Below the pieces are notes generated by a model that saw nothing but the letters and a program-made list of their open reading frames with translations, did no database searches and was not told where the DNA came from. A program made the translations under genes and the position numbers. DNA of 64,000 bases. Origin: Ipomoea triloba (lineage: Eukaryota > Streptophyta > Magnoliopsida > Solanales > Convolvulaceae). The DNA lies in contig NC_044927.1 in assembly GCF_003576645.1 (NCBI RefSeq), positions 11,164,066 to 11,228,065 of the forward strand. The letters run 5' to 3'. Positions 1 through 11,868 of the stretch are shown here, piece after piece (position 1 is the stretch's first letter; every line of letters begins with the position of its first letter).

Positions 1-236
1 AAAAAAAGAGTAGATTACTATTGTTTATATTGATTGGTGGTGGGGGTCTGCCAAGGTTTATATTGATGGTTTTAAACAAACAAACAGTGTTTCATTTAAT
101 TTTACACAGCAAAATTAAAACTTGATGCTACCCTATGGATCTGTATTTTTGTCGCCAACAAAATGTAAAAGTAAAATGAATTTTATTTTAGAAAAATATA
201 ATTATAAGTTTTCATAATTTAGTAATCGTTATTTTA
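1..236. other. AT-rich flank, no gene seen
   Basis: No coding signal was found. The stretch lies just beyond the C-terminal exon of the minus-strand B3-like gene A, so it is its 3' flank. Confidence 0.4.
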
Positions 237-1269
237 TTACATATCTTCGTTGACGAATACAGAATCTGTAATATAATAATTGAATAAATTGCCGCTAATC
301 CGTTCGAGTTCACAGAAGTCTAAAATTAGCGTGTAAATCCTTCCAGGTTGGCAATTAAAGAACACCAAATAGTTCATCGTGGGAACGTGGACACTGTATT
401 CAAGCAGATGTTAGAGAACATCATATGATTGTTTGTAGTTGGGGTCAGAGTTATTGAAGTGCACAACCGAATTTCCATATATAACTTCTACTTTATCATT
501 ATCCGTAGGCGTGTCGTAGATGAAGCAAATAAGGCTTGCTGGGTGAGAACAAAATTCAACCACATCAATAAGTAATGCCCTGCATCCTGACAATCCATCT
601 AATCCAATTTCTGAAGGAATACTGGACATTGTTGGAACGTAAATTAAATCTAAATTGTAAATTTGAAAAAGCAGTGTTAATTGCATATAGGGATTATAAC
701 ATAAATAAAGAATGTGAATGTAAAAAAATTACTTACTATCATCTGAGGGTTGGCGGTCACCACCATCGCCTTGAGCATTAGGGAGCTTAACTTGTTCTTT
801 ATTTCGGAATACATAAAATTCAAATTTGAAAAAACCAACGTGGCGAAAAATAATTTGATCGCCTTGTTGTATATTATTTCTGGCATAAAAATCTTCAATC
901 CCGATTGAGAAATTCATGTTTTGAACTTGTACCTCCCATGGCTCATTATCAGCATGAAAGAGTAGGGCCGTAGCATTAATATGCTGAATAAAATGCTTGT
1001 GCATACAAACTGGAATCATAATGTAATCATCCATATTCACTGTTGTTATAAACCAAGCAATCGTAGATATACTTGGATCATTATAGTGCACCCATGTATC
1101 TGTGATCCAACAACCTAATACCAAAATAAATTAATTAACAAATGATTAATACATAATTAACAAATGATTACCTATATAATAATGAAAATAAATAACAAAT
1201 ATCATTACCTATATAATAAGATATGATGACTTAAATAATTAGTATATAATGACTTATTATGCTTACGTA

Positions 1270-1460
1270 CATAATTAACAAAGGCCACTAATGATGAGTT
1301 AAATAATTAGTATATAATGACTTATATAGCTTACGTACATAATTAACAAAGGCCACTAATGATGAGTTAAATAATTAGTATATAATGACTTATATAGCTT
1401 ACGTACATAATTACCAAACGCCACTAACTTAGATAATTAACAAAGGCCACTAATGATGAG
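1270..1460. repeat. 68-bp tandem repeat in intron 1 of copy A
   Basis: Units beginning cataattaac followed by aaaggccact start at 1270, 1338 and 1406, exactly 68 bp apart. The third is partial and diverged. A further partial unit follows to about 1460. Confidence 0.85.
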
Positions 1461-1672
1461 TTAAATTATTTGCATTGGATTGTTCACCTTTCATTGGCAA
1501 ATAATGACTTATATAATAACACATCAACTTAATAAATATATTTACGTAATATCCATTTAAAAACAATTTTAAATGATTTGCATTGGATTCAGTTTACCTT
1601 TTCTTTTCTTCTCCAGGATTTAGTTTACCTTTGATTAGCAAATGATGATTTATATAATAGCACATCAACTTA

Positions 1673-3427
1673 AGTTTTTGCCCAAAATGGTCCCTTGACT
1701 ATTGCTCATTCTCAATTTTGCATTTCGACTTTTAATTGCACCAAATTTGGTCCATCGACTTTCAAAAACTCACCCAATTCAGTCCTCCGTTACATATTCT
1801 ATCTAATCAGTGTTAAAATGGAGGGCATTTTCGTCCCTTTACCTATTGTTAGCCTAATAAACATTGAGAAATAGTTGAGGGACCATTTTGAGAATAGTCG
1901 AGGGACCATTTTGGGAAAACTCTTTTATTTCTTTCATTTTTGTTTATTTTCATTTTTTAGACTCTATCAAATTAGAATTTCTATACATTTTTTTCTTACA
2001 AATATAAATAGTTAAAATCGCACAATCCAACCTCAAAATTTTAAACTTTCTCTACAATTTTTTTCCCTCAGTCTAAACATACAACCTCAAGGTAAGCATA
2101 ATTTATTTTGTGTGAATAATATTATACCCTAAGTATAAACATATGTATATAGATTATCATAAAAATTAAATGGAAGAAGGTGGTGAGAATTACCATAAAT
2201 AATTATTAGGCAATAATATTAACAATAATTATTAATTATCAGTGTTGTAAAAATTCCGCTGAGGCACCAATTAAAATAATTCTTAGTCACATCCGTAGTA
2301 CTAAAAATATTACTTTGGATTTTTTTTATAAATAAGATATAATATTATTAAACTCAAATAATTAAAAATAATGTGTCCGCAGTACAAAAGGTTTTATAAT
2401 TGGCTTAAAAATTAACTATTAATTTTATTGCTGAATACAAATTGACAATTATTAAATATTATTTATAGTAATTATTGTGTCATGTGTAATATACTAAAAT
2501 TATTAGGTAGGATTTTTATAATTAAGGTATAATTTAATTAAATCAAAATTATTAAAAATAATGTGTCCATAGTACAAAATAATTTATACTTGCCTTAATA
2601 ATTAATAAATAAATATTAATAAAAATAAGAAGAGGAAAACATATAAAAGATGCCATACAATATCTTAAATAATGCAAATTAATATAAAATTCATTGATTA
2701 CTTCGAAATCAAATACAAGAAATATTGTAGGAAACATTGACGATATTTTACTTTTTAGCTATGTCGAGAAGTTTGCTGGAAAAATTTACTTTTTTGTCCA
2801 ACATTTTCCCTACGTTTTGCATTCTTTGGGTGTCTAAGCTCGAAAAAAAATATTATTTTCAATGATAAAAATAATATTTAATGTGATACATAGTGATTGA
2901 TTGTCTATGAATATAAAAAGATAAAATAAAAAGTATATGAGTATTTATGAAATTTACCGAACTTATTATAAAACTTGATAGATAGGAATAGTTTGTATGT
3001 TTAGATAGAGGGAAAAAGTCTGTAAAGAATGTTAAAAATTTTGAGGTTGGATTGTGCAATTTTAACTATTTATATTTGTGAGAAAAAATCTACAAAAATT
3101 CTAATTTGATAGTCTAAAAAAATGAAAATAAACAAAAATGAAATTAATAAAAGAGTTTTTTCCCAGAATGGTCCCTCGACTATTCTCAAAATGGTCCCTC
3201 AACTATTTCTCAATGTTTATTAGGCTAACAATAGGTAAATGGACGAAAATGCCCTCCATTTTAACACTGATTAGACGAAATATGTAACGAAGGACTAAAT
3301 TGGGTGAGTTTTTGAAAGTCGAGGGACCACATTTGGTGCAATTGAAAGTCGAAATGCAAAATTGAGAATGAGTAATACTGTAATAGTCGAGGGACCATTT
3401 TGAAAAAAAAAAACTCTAAATAATCAG
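1673..3427. mobile_element. Long-TIR DNA transposon, MULE-like, non-coding
   Basis: About 250 bp at the left end (1673-1925) is present as its reverse complement at the right end (3150-3420). Both include the run ccaaaatggtccct and the internal block ggagggcattttcgtcc. The roughly 1.2 kb core is AT-rich without coding signal. Flanks show a possible 10-bp target duplication with one mismatch: catcaactta at 1663-1672 and catcagctta at 3428-3437. Long TIRs with a 9-10 bp duplication fit a non-autonomous Mutator-like element. The element sits inside intron 1 of copy A. Confidence 0.65.
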
Positions 3428-3822
3428 CATCAGCTTAATAAATAATTAACATATGAATATGTAATTAAAAAACAATTATATAAGCAAAATGATTACCAAT
3501 GAAGCCACGTGAGATGCTGTTACATAAATTATTTGGCTCGTGCATGAAATTTTTGATGAAACGTTTAGCAGTAATCGGATTGATGATGTCATTTGGGAAT
3601 GTAAATTCGAATCCTATTAATCTAATAATAGCATCCACACTTTAGCGGGTTGAAAAATCCAACAACAACCACGCTCTCTAGCGAGGAAGAACATACAATA
3701 GTTCCAACCATGTACCGTATGAACATCAAATTCAAGCACTTCACGGTTGTCATCTGTGTAACGTTTGATCATAGAGAATGATTTGAAAATATCCATTTCT
3801 TTTGACTTGATGGATAAGGATT

Positions 3823-3953
3823 GAGAAATGAAGATGGTGAGTGAGTGAAGAACAAGTGTGCCTTTATATATAGAGAAATGAAGATGGTGAGTGAGTGTAA
3901 ATGGTTGTACGGATAGTAGGAATTTGGAAGAACAAGTGTGCCTTTATATAGAG
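3823..3953 (-). promoter_or_regulatory. Duplicated TATA-containing promoter of copy A
   Basis: Two interleaved 80-bp-spaced repeats lie upstream of the copy A ATG (3796). Each carries, on the minus strand, TATATAAAGGCACACTTG (TATA at about 3862-3872 and 3942-3952). The nearer TATA is about 70 bp from the ATG, a plausible 5' leader distance. Confidence 0.5.
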
Positions 3954-3983
3954 GTCACATAGGGTAGTGTGTTGAAATGTTAT

Positions 3984-4425
3984 TTATCTTGAAAGCATCT
4001 GTTTAAACTCTTCAATGATCGCATCGACTTTGAACGTATGTTCATGATATTCGCGTGCTAACTCATCTTGTACACGCGACAAAATCTCTTTCGCTTCATC
4101 TGAATTTGAAGTAGTTCTCGCTGCATTTGTAGTCTGTGAACTGCAACTTGATGCACCAGCATTAAGCGACGAACCCGTTTGATTTGCTACAAAGTTGTCA
4201 AAAGCTTGAATTGTTTCCTCTTTAGATGCAAATGACTTGTACAAATTATCACTAAATCGATGAACTTGAGCTTTTGCTTCATTCCAATTGTCGTATACTT
4301 CTAGACAACGTCCAACGAAAACAATATATGTTTTGCCCTGTAAGACAAGAAAATATTATTACAAATATGCAAAAAAAAAAATTAAACTTGCAAGTCTATT
4401 AAATTCTATTCAATTTAATTACCAT
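3984..4425 (-). CDS. Small protein with RNase H1 N-terminal (viroplasmin-type) domain
   Basis: The main exon (4336-3984) reads GKTYIVFVGRCLEVYDNWNE, then AKAQVHRFSDNLYKSFASKE, matching the domain that binds RNA-DNA hybrids at the N-terminus of RNase H1 (Pfam calls it viroplasmin). After about 55 residues comes a Ser/Thr/Asn-rich linker and a charged helical tail ending IIEEFKQMLSR. No RNase H catalytic domain follows. A 5' exon ending ATG at 4425-4423 with donor GTAATT, an 86-bp intron (4422-4337) and acceptor TTACAG join in frame, so the start is inferred at 4425; further upstream exons cannot be excluded. Total is about 117 codons with no lesions seen. It lies 190 bp upstream of copy A on the same strand and downstream of a MULE, so it may be captured cargo. 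Role unknown; a hybrid- or dsRNA-binding function is only inference. Confidence 0.6.
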
Positions 4426-4429
4426 ATGG

Positions 4430-5280
4430 ATGATTTTGGAAATGAACGAAGAATAGCTTGAAATGAAAATTCAATTTATTTTAGTGCAAATTGATTAGAT
4501 TGAGATGACAACTATGCCAATTTATATATCAATGCTATATACTATGGAATTACTAAATAACCCCTTGTAAATCTGATTCGTGTATTTAGAATTATGATAT
4601 TATTGACCAATACCCTGGGATCAATTCCTATGCATATGGGGACGTTAAATCTGATTGCATCTACCAAAGGAGTGGTAATCACAAATCTAAATTCCCCCAT
4701 TTCCTATGTTACTTGTTAAATCTGAATTGCTTTGTTTTCCTATGTGGAGAAATCAATTCCCCATGCATGCAAAAGTGGGAATCGTGTAGCTATATATCTG
4801 ATACTGTTGACCTAGTGGGTACTTTTGAAGTAAATTGGCTCCCTGGGATGCATGTTACCTCTAAAAGCCCATTTCCCACCGTCTTAAAATCAAGCGTGTT
4901 GACGAAGTGGGTACTTTTTGAAGTAACATGGCACCCTGAGATGCATGTTACATGTAAAATCTATATTCTCTGCATTTTTCTATGTCTGAAGATCAATTCC
5001 CCATGCATCTTCGTGTCAGTGGATAATTTTGTAGTAACATGGCCTTCTAAATGCATGTTACTTTTACAATTCATTTCCATACAAATCTGATATCATAAAC
5101 ATGGCATCCTGGGATGCTATACAAAAATAAACAATTTTTTTTTTAAACTTTAGAAATGCCTTTTCTTATAAAAAACAATAGAAAATATATTAAGTGACAA
5201 TACAACTTATATTAAGTTGCTTAACAAATTATATACCACACACAGTAACAATTATATTAAGTAACAATGGCATAATGAAT
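4430..5280. repeat. Upstream repeat region with recurring gcatgttac motif
   Basis: Several diverged units contain gggatgcatgttac or gagatgcatgttac together with atcaattccccatgcat. Reading frames here are not coding-like. On the minus strand this is the 5' flank of the viroplasmin-domain gene. Similar units occur on the plus strand at 10.6-11.8 kb, in front of B3-like copy B. Confidence 0.5.
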
Positions 5281-6097
5281 TACAATTTATTGAACATTAA
5301 AACGTGGACATTGCTTTGAAGTGTGGGTCCGTGCTCTACAATAATTGCATTTTCTATTACTATTGCCATAATCCATTTAATTCGGAAAGCGACGTGTTTG
5401 TCGTTGCCCTCGGCGTTGTTGAGCGTAGCGTGTACCGGTGGAAGACAAGTTTCTGAAGTAGTCCACTAATTATTTGAAGCCGGTGGATAGAAGTCACCTT
5501 CATAACTCCTTCGGTAGTATTCAATTGTGAAGCATTGTGGCACTAACGAGTAATACCCAACCCTGCGAAAATTACAAGCTGCAATTGTATGAGCACAAGG
5601 TATTCCATCTATTTTCCACTTTCCGCATTTACAAGTACGGTTTGTCAGATTTACTTTTAAATAAACTTCAGTGCCATCAAAAATGTGTCCAGTATCAAGA
5701 GCAACGTCATATAATCCAATTGCATCATTATACCTTTGAATACTTGCATTGTTTGCCTGTTGCTCTCTTTGTGATAACTCATCACAAATTTTTTTTAGCC
5801 AACGCAATCCAGCTTCTTGCATCATTTGGCAAGCTGTACGCCTGTCTGCAAATATTGTGGTTAACTTGTGAAAACTCAGCCTTGCTATTGCCGTCACCGG
5901 TAACATCCGACAACCTTTAAGAGAATTATTAAAAAATTCTGATGAATTGGTTGTCATTATGCCAAACCGGTGACCCCCATCATGAGACAATGTCCAAGCT
6001 TCTGGTTCAATATTTTCCAAGTAATTGTACGCATCTGGCCATCTTTGTTGTATGATTTGCTTTGCATTTCTGAACTCTGTTTTTTGTAAAGCAGTAC

Positions 6098-7405
6098 CTA
6101 GTTAACAAAATTAAAGAGTAATTTATATTAGATGTTAATTATTTAATAAATCACTTAGCTATCTAATTAATAAATATTTAACTCTAATTTAAAAAACTAG
6201 ATACAGTGATGTACTGCACTAAAAAAATTAGACTATTTAAATGTATTAACTTTACAACCTAATTTAAATAAATATATACAATTAAAGAGTAATTTATATT
6301 AGATGTATTAATTAATAAATCACTTAGCTATCTAATTAATAAATATTTAACTCTAATTAAAAAAAAAAAAACAAAAAACTAGATACAGTGACGTACTACA
6401 CTTCAAAAAATTAAAGACTATTTGAATTAAATGTATTAACTTTACAAACTAATTTAAATAAATATATACAATTAAAGAGTAATTTACATTAGATGTATTA
6501 ATTAATAAATCACTTAGCTATCTAATTAATAAAATTTTAATTCTAATTTAAAAAAACTAGATACAGTGACGTACTACACTTCAAAAAATTTAAAAAAACT
6601 AGATACAGTGACGTACTACACTTCAAAAAATTAAAAAAAACTAGATACAGTGACGTACTACACTTCAAAAAATTAAAGACTATTTGAATTAAATGTATTA
6701 ACTTTACAAACTAATTTAAATAAATATATAAAATTAAAGAATAATTTACATTAGATGTATTAATTAATAAATCACTTAGCTATCTAATTAATAAAATTTT
6801 AATTCTAATTTTAAAAAAACTAGATACAGTGACGTACTACACTTCAAAAAATTTAAAAAAACTAGATACAGTGACGTACTACACTTCAAAAAATTAAAAA
6901 AAACTAGATACAGTGACGTACTACACTTCAAAAAATTAAAGACTATTTGAATTAAATGTATTAACTTTACAAACTAATTTAAATAAATATATAAAATTAA
7001 AGAATAATTTACATTAGATGTATTAATTAATAAATCACTTAGCTATCTAATTAATAAAATTTTAATTCTAATTTTAAAAAAACTAGATACAGTGACGTAC
7101 TACACTTCAAAAAATTAAAGACTATTTGAATTAAATGTATTAACTTTACAAACTAATTTAAATAAATATATACAATTAAAGAGTAATTTACATTAGATGT
7201 ATTAATTAATAAATCACTTAGCTATCTAATTAATAAAATTTTAATTCTAATTTTAAAAAAGTAGATACAGCTACCAGTTACGTACTACACTAAAGAAATT
7301 AAACACTATTTAAATTAAATGTATTAACTTTACAAACTAATTTAAATAAATATATACAATTAAAGAGTAATTTACATTAATGTATTAATTATTTGGAAAG
7401 AGTAC
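6098..7405 (-). repeat. Intron of the MULE gene made of nested tandem repeats
   Basis: Splicing T|GTACTC at 7406/7405 to CTAG|GTACTGC at 6098/6097 joins IWQA to CTALQKTEFRNAKQ in frame, restoring the family pattern. The 1,308-bp intron holds about six units of roughly 200-260 bp, each with taattaataaatcacttagc and aactagatacagtgacgtac. Within two of the units a 36-bp subunit (ctagatacagtgacgtacta) is itself repeated three times. Confidence 0.8.
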
Positions 7406-9166
7406 ATGCTTGCCAAATTAAGGCCTTCAATCCTTTATATATGAACTTGGTCATCACGTAACTGCGAATGTGTATCAAACAAAAGCAACGTTTGACACGA
7501 GGGCTTTGTAATTCAGGCAACATATTAAACGCTACATCAATCCCAGCATGCCTATTCGAAATGATACACATGAATTAAAATTTGGAAACACGTGTGTTGC
7601 TAGTTGTTTGAGAAACCAAGTCCAGTTGGAGCCGTTTTCATAATCAACAATTGAGTACGCCAATGGGAATATTTCCATGTTACCGTTCATTCCCACCGCT
7701 AGTAAGAGATGACCCTTGTATTTGCCATATAGGTGTGTACCATCAACGACAATAACAGGGATGCAAAATCAGAAACCATCGATAGCGGGCTTAAAGGACC
7801 AAATGCATACAAGAAGTCGCTGTACTCAGGGCCTCGTGCTGACTGCGTTACTTGAATATCAACAATCGTACCTGGTGAATCACAATTTAGTACGATAAGT
7901 GGTGTTTTTTCCTACACGATAGAAACAAGCGGAAATCTTTTGAAACAATAGGGCAAGAAAAACCCCATACCTGGGTTGGACATCTCCAACTTATGCAAGA
8001 ACTTTGGCAGTTCTGAGTATGATTCTTCAAATTTGCCGTGCAACTTCACAATGCATTTTTATCGCCCGTACCAAGCGTTTCTATATGTAACATCGATCCC
8101 GTACTGTTGTTGCACATCGATTTGAATGTGTTTTATTTTGTACTCAGGATCAACGCCGATCTTACGGAAAATCAAATCGGCAATTAGTCCACTTGTAATT
8201 ATTCTGTCCACCCCACCTCGGTTGAAATCACGTGGGCAAATGTGGTTGTCACTACACTTTATGATCTTCCATTCATCATATGCTCCTTGCAATTTTCGTG
8301 TAGACAATTCCCAACGACATGATTGTTCTCCAGAATTGAAATTAGAGCACACCACTCGCCACCTCATGCTTTTCTTGTGGTTTGTTTTGAATAGCCTTTT
8401 CTGTTGGATATGGTATATGGTCACAACTTTTTTTAGCTCATCAAACCTAGTGAACACCATACCTGCCTTAAGCACATTTGTTGTGGGGTCATACGACAAC
8501 CTTGATTCAGATTCGTCGTCACGCTGACCATACCCAGTATTAAATGAAACTGGCGCATGGTAGTAAGGAATTTCAAAATTGTCAATTCTTTTTCTGCGTT
8601 GTTGCTCATCTTCAAAATTGGTGTCATGTGTTTCTTGAAATGACTCAAAGTTGAATGAAAAATGGTCATTCGTATCTTCTTCAGACGAACCTTTTGAACT
8701 TTTTGATAGTATCTCTTCGGGTTCTGATTCTGTACTCTTAGGCGATTCAGCTGGGTGAGATGCTGTTGGCAAAGATGTGCCAACGGAAGTGTCTCCAGAA
8801 GTATAATAATTTGGGCCGATTGAAGCACCAAAGTTACTAAAATCAGCATATTGTTCGTATGCACCAAAGGCTGCAACATTTGGAATTTCTGGCGCAACAT
8901 TGACTTCTGGGGTAACATAAACATGCAACTCACCAAGGCTGGATGTTTGTTGTACAAGTATTGCCACTCTTCCTGCGTAGTAATACGATATGTAGTATGG
9001 GTATGACCCATTGGAGTATCAAAGATCAATCTTCCCGTTATTTCGACACCGTGTTCAGAACTTAAACCCATTGCATGTCGTATCATAAGTAATACGACAT
9101 CAAATCCATTATGCATAGCAATTGGAATGACAGCATGTGCATGACTTGTATAATAGAGTTTGGGGG

Positions 9167-9178
9167 GGGGGGGGGAGG
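9167..9178. repeat. Poly-G run
   Basis: Twelve consecutive G lie just inside the predicted start of the MULE transposase gene, interrupted by one A before two further G. Such runs are prone to length variation and sequencing error, so the N-terminus read from here is uncertain. Confidence 0.8.
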
Positions 9179-9218
9179 GCATTGCAAACTGACATATTTC
9201 ACCACCCCAAAAAATGTG

Positions 9219-10580
9219 TGATAAGTGCCAAAAGTAGCTGTGTTTTAGGGGTCATTTAGGTGTGCAATATGCTATAATAGATGTCCACTAGGCCTAGAAA
9301 CATGCTAAGATAGGGTAATTTCATTGCATATAGGTCTAGGGACTAATCATGTGTGTTTCAATATAATTTGCACAAATCTTAAATTTCGCAGGGCATTTCG
9401 GCGACACTTTAGTAAAACGGACGTAACCGGAGCTAGGAATGTCCGAATGAGGCAAGGCAGGTGGCTATGAAACCGTATCGTCGAGAGCTACAACATAGAA
9501 GAAGACAATAGAAGCAAACTTCACCACGCACGCTCACACGCGTGGTTGCATACTGGAATGCTCCCACGCGCGCTCACACGCGTGGTGACGCGCGTGGACG
9601 CGACACAACGCGGAAATAATTAGGGCGAGATTTTGGAGGCTATATATATGGCCTTCATAGGTTTTTCAAAGCAATTCCCAACAGTCCCAACTTCCTTTAG
9701 ATTAGTTTTCTTAGGGTTTTCTCCCCTCTTGGGGGAAATCCTTTTTCTTTTCTTTAGAGTAGATTAGATAGATAGATTTTCCATAGATTGAAGAAACAAG
9801 ATGAAGGATGAAAGGAAGATGGAGTAGATCCATAGATCTCTAGGTATATTGCTAAAACTTTTGTTCTTTAAAGATTGCAACTTTAATCTATTGCTTTGTT
9901 TATTTTGTTGTTATTGATGTTTCCTATGCTTGAGTAGTGTAGTTAAGGGTGTGTGTGCCCATGATAATCCTTTGATTGATGATTAAATCTTGTCTTATGC
10001 CTATGAGAATTGTTGTAGTGAGATTGAAGTTTGTATGGATGATGTTGTTCAAACTTTGCTTCTATTTCCGGCCGGAATAGTTAGTGAACCGAGTGGAAGT
10101 GAGAGAGTGCACGATAGCGGCCTCTTACGAGCCCAACTCATCTATATCTCCGCTCTTAATCCGAAAGGATGAGATCCGAGAGGAGTGGTAGGCAAGGTGT
10201 TCGATAAAATGCCTCAACCGAATGAGGATTGAGAGTTTGAGTGTGACGCCACTCGGTACAAATACCGTGACTCCCTAGTTCAATCCCGAAACCCATTTCC
10301 AAGCTACCTACGATAATCAATCATTTGGCTTAGCATCGGCATTCATCCCCTTCTTTTCCCTTCTGTATTTTCTATCTCAATCTTACCTTCAAACCATTCA
10401 CACAACCATCCATGAACAAAACATCTCCCAACGATTCTTGCAACTCTTACCTCTCAACCTCCTAAATGCCAACACAAATTCGTTCCAATTTGTCATCCTT
10501 GAGAGACACGACACTCGGGGAGTCTTGACTCTTCGTTTTAACACCTTCACATTCACACCTCACCGCAATACACAACATCA
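9219..10580 (+). mobile_element. Solo LTR, 1,362 bp
   Basis: The segment begins tgataagtgccaaaagtag and ends cacaacatca. It is flanked by identical 5-bp duplications, atgtg at 9214-9218 and at 10581-10585. Inside is a TATA-like ggctatatatatggcc near 9640, followed by a T-rich leader. There is no internal retroelement coding sequence on either side, so this is a lone LTR left by LTR-LTR recombination. The size and layout suggest a gypsy-type element; the lineage is not certain. Confidence 0.8.
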
Positions 10581-10585
10581 ATGTG

Positions 10586-11868
10586 CAATTGATAATTGTT
10601 AAAATTTACATATGCCATAAAGAAATTTCGGAAGTACAGACTATAACAAAGGTTTTGATATTTTTAATATATTTTTTATGCCTGCGTAAATTATTTTGGT
10701 GTCCCTTTTATAGGCAATTCCAAATAACATGCATCTCATGGAGGCATGTTTCTTGTGGGAAATGACAACCACCATTTACTGGTTGACTTCACCAGAATTT
10801 GTTATTTTTTTAATCATGAATTCATGTAACATGCATCTTAGATTCTTAGGGAGGCATGTTTGTTGTTCTCTAGATGAATTTCCTTTATTCTTTGTGGTAA
10901 TCAAACAATCTTTATAGAAAATGATGCTTATTCAAATTCTGAAAATTGTTGGTTAATTGTTATAATTTAGATTTGCCATAATAAAGCAATTTCAGAGGTA
11001 TGGAGTATAACAAATCTTTTAACAACCATCATTTACTATTTGACTTCACCTGAAATTGTGTGTTTTTTAATTACAAATTCAGGTTTCAAAAACAAAATTT
11101 AAATTCAATTAAAATGCATCTTAGGAAGGCATGTTTGTTGTTCTCAAGATCAACTCCTTTTTTTTTTTGTGAGAATGAAACAATCTTTATAGAATGTGTT
11201 ATTTATTCAATCCCAAAAATTGTTGGTCTATTGTTATAATTTACATTTGCCATGGGAATCAAACAATCTTTATAGTTCTCAGAAAAAAACACCTTTATAG
11301 AAAGTGATGTTTATTCAAATTCCGATAATTGTTGATTATTATCAAATTTCGATAATTATTGGTTAATATCAAATTCCGTTTTTTGGTTGGAATTTATTAA
11401 TTTAAGTAAGAAGCCTCTTAGGGAGCCATGTTTGTTATTCTCTATATCAAATTCTATTTTCTTCTTTAAATCAAACTACGTTTATAGAAAAGTGATGGTT
11501 ATACATGGAATGAAACAATTTTATGGAGAAGTAACACTTATCCATGGAAAATTGTTCAACTATGTGATTTGGTAAAAATAATAGGGAATCAAAATGTTGT
11601 GTACTTTTTCAATTTATAAATGCTATTAACATACCTCTCAGGAATATACAAAAAAAATCTTTTAGGGAATTGTATATCAATTTTTAATCTTTTACTAACT
11701 TGTTTATTTTAAAATTAAAAATATTAAAGTCAAATGCTTCCTAAGGAGACATGTTTAATCTTTTCCCCAGTGTTATATAAACCACGCAAAATTCACTTCT
11801 ATCCTATACCAATAACTCACCATCTGCCTGCCATATACAATATCTCTTTTAGCATATAAAATTCCAAC
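10586..11868. repeat. Diverged tandem units upstream of copy B
   Basis: Three or more degenerate units contain aattgttataatttagattt, gccataa, caaacaatctttatag and gaggcatgtttgttgttct. They form the 5' flank of copy B and resemble the flank of the viroplasmin-domain gene at 4.4-5.3 kb read on its own strand. No coding signal was seen. Confidence 0.5.

Larger units (their letters stand above)
237..3796 (-). pseudogene. B3-like protein gene, copy A (decayed)
   Basis: This is one of three homologous loci in the window. Inferred exons on the minus strand are 3796-3497, 1114-737 and 649-237, each bounded by GT and AG. Exon 1 starts MDIFKSFSMIKRY. Exon 2 carries a B3-like DNA-binding fold signature: MIPVCMHKHF, then PWEVQVQNMNFSIGIEDF, then NNIQQGDQIIFRHVGFF and a final FEFYVF strand. 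Exon 3 is a C-terminal module. Two lesions are seen against copies B and C: a one-base frame change near 3615-3630 in exon 1, and an in-frame TAA at 411-413 after which recognisable homology runs on to a TAA at 237-239. Exons 2 and 3 of the other copies are fused here. Intron 1 (about 2.4 kb) is swollen by tandem repeats and a long-TIR element. B3 proteins normally bind DNA in the nucleus; the function of this family is unknown. The alternative is a real gene that stops at 411. Confidence 0.6.
5287..9182 (-). pseudogene. MULE transposase (MuDR family), decayed
   Basis: Reading the minus strand from ATG 9182, there is an acidic N-terminal part. Next comes a MuDR N-terminal DNA-binding region at 8059-8500 (MVFTRFDELKKVVTIYHIQQ, then CRWELS). 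The transposase core includes VVDGTHLYGKYKGHLLLAVG and FPLAYSIVDYENGSNWTWF around 7600-7770. It continues through ISNRHAGI into KGLKALIWQA. After an intron (7405-6098) comes an exon with a SWIM zinc finger, CKCGKWKIDGIPCAHTIAAC (5466-6097), and finally a CCHC knuckle CNYCRARTHTSKQC near 5300. Lesions: a frameshift near 8955, frame changes near 7815 and 7575, an in-frame TGA just before the catalytic DGTHLYG block, and a frame change plus stop before the knuckle. The family cuts and pastes DNA with a DDE nuclease. TIRs for this copy were not located. Confidence 0.85.

Noticed and set aside
4713..5090. 125-codon plus-strand frame
   Set aside because: It lies in the diverged gcatgttac repeats and encodes repeats of the same phrase without a recognisable domain.
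6098..7405. CRISPR-like array
   Set aside because: The units are contiguous AT-rich tandem repeats without regular unique spacers, inside a eukaryotic intron.
8433..9182. Second 249-codon frame overlapping the MULE gene
   Set aside because: Only its first 75 or so codons fit the transposase N-terminus; the rest is the wrong frame after the frameshift near 8955.
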